This document shows, piece by piece, positions 60,196-64,000 of a stretch of 64,000 bases of DNA. Every line of letters begins with the position of its first letter. Within the stretch, counting starts at the first letter, position 1. The DNA is taken from contig NZ_VSSS01000033.1 of the NCBI RefSeq assembly GCF_008123425.1, positions 123,313 through 187,312 of the forward strand, in the 5' to 3' direction. Position numbers and translations under genes: made by a program. This stretch comes from Bradyrhizobium rifense (GTDB taxonomy: Bacteria > Pseudomonadota > Alphaproteobacteria > Rhizobiales > Xanthobacteraceae). The notes beneath the pieces were generated by a model. It saw only the letters and a program-made list of their open reading frames with translations. It ran no database searches and was not told where the DNA came from.

Positions 60196-61326
60196 ATGGT
60201 CGATCCGGAATTTTTGTCGCAGCTGATCGGCGATATCTACGACGCAGCACTCGACTCCAGATTGTGGGTAGGAGTTCTCGAGCAGGCGACGCAATTCATC
60301 GGCGGTACTGCGGCCGGAATCTACTGGAAGGACATCACCGTTCAGGGTGAACTTCACTACGTTTACAATGTTGAGCCGTCCAGCGTGGACGCGTATTTCA
60401 ACAAATATATCCGCTTCGATCCGAGTTTGACGGCTCAATTCTTTTTCAAGGTTGAGGAGATCTACAACACGACCAACGTTTTGCCTTATGACGAGTTCGT
60501 CGAGACGACTTTCTACAAGGAGTGGGTCAAGCCGAACGGGTGGGCCGATCATTTGGCCGCCACGCTCGACAAATCCGCAACGAGCTTCGCTCAGTTCGGA
60601 GTATTCCGAAACGAGCGCCAAGGGCTTGCCGACGACAAGATGCGGCAGCGCATGCATCTGCTGGTTCCTCACGTGCGCCGCGCGGTGTTGATCGGCAATG
60701 TCATCGACCTTCAAAAGGAAAAGGCCGGAAGTCTATCAGATGCGCTCAACCGGCTCGACGCCAGCGTTTTTCTGTTGGACAAACACTGTCATATTGCATT
60801 CTCCAACATAGCCGCGCAGGCGCTGCTCGACGATGCGACGATCTTGCGAACCGCCAACAATAATTTGATCGCCCTGGACCCACATGCGGCGCAGGTATTG
60901 CGCAATGTCGTCGCCGCCGCGAGCGGTGGCGATGGCGCTGTCGGCGCGGATGGTGTTGCCATTCCGCTGTCCAGTAAGGTTGGCCAGAATTGGGTTGCTG
61001 ATATCCTGCCGCTGACGTCGGGGGCGCGCCGTCAAGCCGGGGGCCTTCACTCTGCGGTCGCTGCCGTCTTCGTCCGAAAGGTATCAATGTCGGCGCCTTA
61101 TCCGACCGAAGTGGCGGCGCGACAATTCCAACTCACGCCGAGCGAAGTGCGGGTACTTGATGCGGTGCTGAAAGTAAGTGGAGTATCTGAAATAGCGGAG
61201 GTGCTTGGCATCAGCGAGGCCACCGTGAAAACTCATCTCCAAAATATCTTCGGAAAGACCGGCGTGCGCCGTCAGGCTGACTTGATCAAGCTTGTTGCGG
61301 CACATGCCAGGCCGTTTCCCGGGTAG
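60196..61326 (+). CDS. LuxR-type transcriptional regulator
   Basis: A 376-residue regulator. The C-terminal helix-turn-helix is classical (LTPSEVRVLDAVLKVSGVSE then IAEVLGISEATVKTHLQNIF). Residues about 1-300 form a sensor region of uncertain class; part resembles a PAS-like fold (LDKHCHIAFSNIAAQALLDD). ATG 60196 is my choice; the frame extends to TTG 60154. The signal is unknown. It stands alone after the hopanoid operon. Confidence 0.88.
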   Translation: MVDPEFLSQLIGDIYDAALDSRLWVGVLEQATQFIGGTAAGIYWKDITVQGELHYVYNVEPSSVDAYFNKYIRFDPSLTAQFFFKVEEIYNTTNVLPYDEFVETTFYKEWVKPNGWADHLAATLDKSATSFAQFGVFRNERQGLADDKMRQRMHLLVPHVRRAVLIGNVIDLQKEKAGSLSDALNRLDASVFLLDKHCHIAFSNIAAQALLDDATILRTANNNLIALDPHAAQVLRNVVAAASGGDGAVGADGVAIPLSSKVGQNWVADILPLTSGARRQAGGLHSAVAAVFVRKVSMSAPYPTEVAARQFQLTPSEVRVLDAVLKVSGVSEIAEVLGISEATVKTHLQNIFGKTGVRRQADLIKLVAAHARPFPG

Positions 61327-61435
61327 GAGAGGACGAAACGTGGCGCTGCCACCAGTCGCGCTTTCCGAAGACGACGGCAGCATGAAGCTGGTGGATTGCA
61401 CGCCGGCCTAAGCCGATGCCGCTTTCGAACGGAGC

Positions 61436-61467
61436 CAGCATGGCATAGTGGCACTGTTTTGCCCGAC
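61436..61467. repeat. Dispersed short motif, copy A
   Basis: CAGCATGGCATAGTGGCACT followed by GTTTTGCCCGAC. It is almost identical to 63962-63993; a shorter match occurs at 43082-43096. It lies in the gap between the LuxR-type and chemoreceptor genes. Confidence 0.75.
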
Positions 61468-61572
61468 GATTTCGGCAGGGTTAAGGAAAGATTGAAACTT
61501 CGCGGCTAGAGTTGGGATGACGACGTCTCGACGAAGCATGCCCTTCCCGAAGCCATCCACGCCGGACCATTC

Positions 61573-63255
61573 ATGCCGCATCTTATCGACATATCGATCC
61601 GCGTCCGGACTTTTGTCGCTTTTGGATTGGTCCTGCTTGTTACGATCGGTCTCGGCTCCTTCGCGCTCGTTCAAATAGCGGTCGTCGACCGGGCGGCAAA
61701 CGACCTCGGCGGCAAGGCTATGCCCGCATTGTTCCAGAGCAGCGAGATGCTCAATGCGGTCATCAATTTTCGGCGGGAGGAAGCCAATCGTCTCCTGAGC
61801 GTGACGCCTGAGGATGGACGATACCGCGAAGGGCTGATGGACAAATACGCGATGAAGGCCGTCGACGTCAGGAAGACCTATCAACCCAATTCCGCCGAGG
61901 AAAAAACGGCGATCGCCCAGTTCGATTCGACCTGGCCGGAATACCAGAAATCCACAATCTCGGTCGTGGATGCGCTGAAGGCCGGGGACAACGCCGCGGC
62001 TCGCAAATACTACGTCGGTGAAAATAGAAACCAGTTTGACGCTCTCAACCTGACCCTTGCCAAGATCGTCGAGCTGAATGAACGGGCGGGACGCCAATCC
62101 TATGATCTGGTCAATGCCGCGACGGATCGGGCGCGCCTCGGCGTCATTGTTGCCCTGGTCGTGGCGACGTGCATCGCGCTTGCCGCCGGCATGGTGACGG
62201 TCCTGACCACGGCATCGCCGATCCGGCGGTTGACCGGCGTGATGGCGCAGTTGAGCGGCAACGATTTGCAGGTCACGATTCCGGATGCGGACCGGCGAGA
62301 TGAGATCGGCGCGATGGCGCGCGCCGTCGGGATCTTCAAGAGCGGTCTCATCGAAGCCGACAGGCTGGCCGCGGTTCAAAGGGCGGACGAGGCGGAAAAG
62401 ACCCGCAGGGTCGGCATGATCGATGCCCTGGTGTCCGACTTCGACGCACGCTCGTCCGACGCGCTGGCGAGCTTCGGAGCGGCGGCAACGCAGCTCGACT
62501 CGACGGCCCAGAGCATGTCGGCACTCGCAAAGGAGTCGGCCCAGCAGACCAACATTGCTGCCACGGCAGCGGCCTCGACGACGACCAATGTCCAAAGCGT
62601 GGAATCGGCTGCCGAAGCGATGGCGACCAGCATTGCCGACATCAATAGCCAGGTTGGATACGCCAAGGAGATTGCGGACCGCGCGTCCGACGACATCCGG
62701 CGAACCAGCACCACCGTTGTCGGCCTGACCCAGGCCACCCAGAAGATCGGGGAGATCGTCACGCTGATCCAGGCGATTGCCGCCCAGACCAATCTGCTGG
62801 CGTTGAACGCCACGATCGAAGCGGCCCGGGCCGGCGACGTCGGCAAGGGATTTGCCGTCGTGGCAGCAGAGGTGAAGGGGCTGGCCAACCAGACGGCGGA
62901 GGCGACGGACGAGATCGCGACGCAGATCGCCGCGGTTCAGAAGGTGTCCGGCGAAACCTCGTCGGCGATCCAGGGAATCGGCACGACCATCGAGGAGCTC
63001 AACGCGATCTCGACCCGCATCGCCGGCGCCATGGACCAGCAGGGCGCTTCGACCCACGACATCAGCCGCAACGTCAAGCAGGCAGCCGCAGGCACCCGGG
63101 AGATGGCCGACACCATGGTCCACGTGACCCGTGCCGCCGGCGAATCCGGCACGGCGTCCGCCCAGGTCTTGCAGGCGGCGTCAGATCTCTCGCGTCGCTC
63201 CAAATCCCTGCAATCGCAAGTCGCAACCTTTCTGACAGCGATCAAGACCGCCTGA
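61573..63255 (+). CDS. Methyl-accepting chemotaxis protein
   Basis: A 560-residue chemoreceptor: first transmembrane helix FVAFGLVLLVTIGLGSFALV, a four-helix-bundle-like periplasmic domain (residues about 35-185), second helix LGVIVALVVATCIALAAGMV, HAMP and the signalling coiled coil with tip NLLALNATIEAARAGDVGKG. The ligand is unknown. No chemotaxis genes are adjacent. Compared with the receptor at 43242, its sensor domain differs, so they probably sense different signals. Confidence 0.93.
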   Translation: MPHLIDISIRVRTFVAFGLVLLVTIGLGSFALVQIAVVDRAANDLGGKAMPALFQSSEMLNAVINFRREEANRLLSVTPEDGRYREGLMDKYAMKAVDVRKTYQPNSAEEKTAIAQFDSTWPEYQKSTISVVDALKAGDNAAARKYYVGENRNQFDALNLTLAKIVELNERAGRQSYDLVNAATDRARLGVIVALVVATCIALAAGMVTVLTTASPIRRLTGVMAQLSGNDLQVTIPDADRRDEIGAMARAVGIFKSGLIEADRLAAVQRADEAEKTRRVGMIDALVSDFDARSSDALASFGAAATQLDSTAQSMSALAKESAQQTNIAATAAASTTTNVQSVESAAEAMATSIADINSQVGYAKEIADRASDDIRRTSTTVVGLTQATQKIGEIVTLIQAIAAQTNLLALNATIEAARAGDVGKGFAVVAAEVKGLANQTAEATDEIATQIAAVQKVSGETSSAIQGIGTTIEELNAISTRIAGAMDQQGASTHDISRNVKQAAAGTREMADTMVHVTRAAGESGTASAQVLQAASDLSRRSKSLQSQVATFLTAIKTA

Positions 63256-63278
63256 TTGCGCGTGAGCCGAACAAACGA

Positions 63279-63308
63279 AAGGCCCGGTCGCGATGGCGAC
63301 CGGGCCTT
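63279..63308 (+). terminator. Hairpin after the chemoreceptor gene
   Basis: A perfect 13-bp stem, AAGGCCCGGTCGC with GCGACCGGGCCTT, around GATG, 23 bases past the stop. The U-run is short, but the A/T ends of the stem fit a bidirectional terminator. Confidence 0.75.
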
Positions 63309-63415
63309 AGCTCATGAGGGCTACTAAATTACTAAATTACAGTCCAGCACCGTCACCGTAATTCTGGTTCGTCCGAATGAGCCGTTCATCACGTTCACAC
63401 CGCAGTGAGAAAGCC

Positions 63416-63679
63416 ATGGCTACACAAGTTGATCTTCTGAGCCCGCCAATAAACTTCGCGGTGGTGCAATTGCCTGAGCGCAATTTCCCGGGTGTGGTCG
63501 TGCAGGGGGACACCTTGCACTCCCTGTTGCGGCAGGTGGAGCGGATGAAGCGGTCGCTTGATAAGGGAGACCTTGACGAGCTATCGGACGAGATCGAAGA
63601 CGTCAGGGAGCAGCTATTCGGCGCTCAGGCGCACCTTGAACGAGTTTGCATGGAGCGAGGTATTAAACTGCCGTACTGA
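63416..63679 (+). CDS. Small DUF6959-like protein
   Basis: An 87-residue protein from ATG 63416. The core PERNFPGVVVQGDTLHSLL resembles small proteins grouped as DUF6959; the C-terminal half is a predicted helix pair (DELSDEIEDVREQLFGAQAH). It has no leader or membrane span. The function is unknown. Family naming is from memory of the motif and is tentative. Confidence 0.65.
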   Translation: MATQVDLLSPPINFAVVQLPERNFPGVVVQGDTLHSLLRQVERMKRSLDKGDLDELSDEIEDVREQLFGAQAHLERVCMERGIKLPY

Positions 63680-64000
63680 TTTCTTGTCGTGATTTCGCAA
63701 CGATTTCAGCTGGTCGCTAAAAATCTGCAACTGCAGTGATGGTGCTGGACTGCACCCCTGAAGTGAGTATGACCTGGTGGCAGCACGAGGAAACGAGCCT
63801 TGATTTTCCGACAGCTTGCAGTTTGCAGGTGATCAAGCGCGCCGCATGGTCGGCGGATGTTTGACGAAGCAAGCATGGAATGAGGATCGCTCGTCCATTG
63901 GATTTCGGGACAGCAGGGAGCCCGCCCGCCGCGACTGGCCGGAAGCGATTTCCGAAAGGGGCAGCATGGCATAGTGCCACTGTTTTGCCCGACCAGGCTG
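63680..64000. other. Terminal non-coding stretch
   Basis: About 321 bases with no supported gene. It ends with the dispersed motif at 63962-63993. I see no terminator after the small gene. Confidence 0.4.
63962..63993. repeat. Dispersed short motif, copy B
   Basis: CAGCATGGCATAGTGCCACT followed by GTTTTGCCCGAC, differing from copy A (61436-61467) at one base. The function is unknown. Confidence 0.75.

Noticed and set aside
1..64000. tRNA, rRNA or CRISPR elements
   Set aside because: I saw no tRNA-like cloverleaf, rRNA segment or regularly spaced direct repeats anywhere in the window.

Overview
The window reads as a chromosomal segment of a Bradyrhizobium-like alphaproteobacterium. The coding is GC-rich and dense. 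It carries a hopanoid block (hpnC-hpnD-hpnE-shc-hpnG, plus hpnP and hpnN), rhizobial single-domain response-regulator and HWE/HisKA_2-type signalling, many ABC-type solute-binding proteins, and large palindromic intergenic repeats of the kind scattered through Bradyrhizobium genomes. The genus is an inference from gene content. I found no rRNA, tRNA, CRISPR array or intact insertion sequence.

Layout. 1-1.2 kb: the end of an amidase and a DUF2848 gene. 1.4-2.8 kb: two coupled 2-oxoglutarate/Fe(II) dioxygenases, the second a clear AlkB. 2.8-9.7 kb: a homoprotocatechuate meta-cleavage operon on the minus strand (hpaH-hpaF-hpaE-hpaD, a FAH-family gene and a TPP enzyme) with a divergent hpaR; a perfect 16-bp palindrome lies between hpaH and hpaR. 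10-14.6 kb: a branched-chain-amino-acid-type ABC transporter in which permease LivM and ATPase LivG are fused. 14.9-17.2 kb: an HpcH/HpaI aldolase and an altronate/galactarate-dehydratase-like enzyme. 17.5-26.6 kb: a run of predicted peptide or amide chemistry genes: transglutaminase-DUF2126, circularly permuted ATP-grasp-alpha-E, a second transglutaminase, a formyltransferase-like protein and a TPR-ATP-grasp protein.

27-35.8 kb: mixed metabolism (HD phosphohydrolase, alpha/beta hydrolase, Rieske-FAD reductase, HdeD, an orphan solute-binding protein, an acyl-CoA dehydrogenase, a Rossmann protein, RlpA-like, a P-loop kinase). 36-39 kb: a signalling cassette (histidine kinase, 74-aa acidic protein, response regulator, Crp/Fnr regulator) flanked by an imperfect duplication containing the 3' end of the P-loop kinase gene. 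39.3-45 kb: LysR with a divergent cupin-alcohol dehydrogenase pair, a low-molecular-weight phosphatase-like gene, a DUF417 membrane protein and a chemoreceptor.

45.2-59.9 kb is the lipid/ethanolamine region. eutB, hpnP and eutC lie in that order, so the hopanoid C-2 methylase gene sits between the two ethanolamine ammonia-lyase subunits. hpnN (hopanoid RND exporter) and a methyltransferase follow, then two small secreted proteins, then hpnC-D-E-shc-hpnG, which make squalene from farnesyl diphosphate, cyclise it to hopene and process adenosylhopane. A terminator closes this operon; hpnH is not in the window. 60-64 kb holds a LuxR-type regulator, a second chemoreceptor and a small DUF-type protein.

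The best candidates for under-described biology are the 17.5-26.6 kb ATP-grasp/transglutaminase block, the eutB-hpnP-eutC arrangement and the duplication-flanked signalling cassette.
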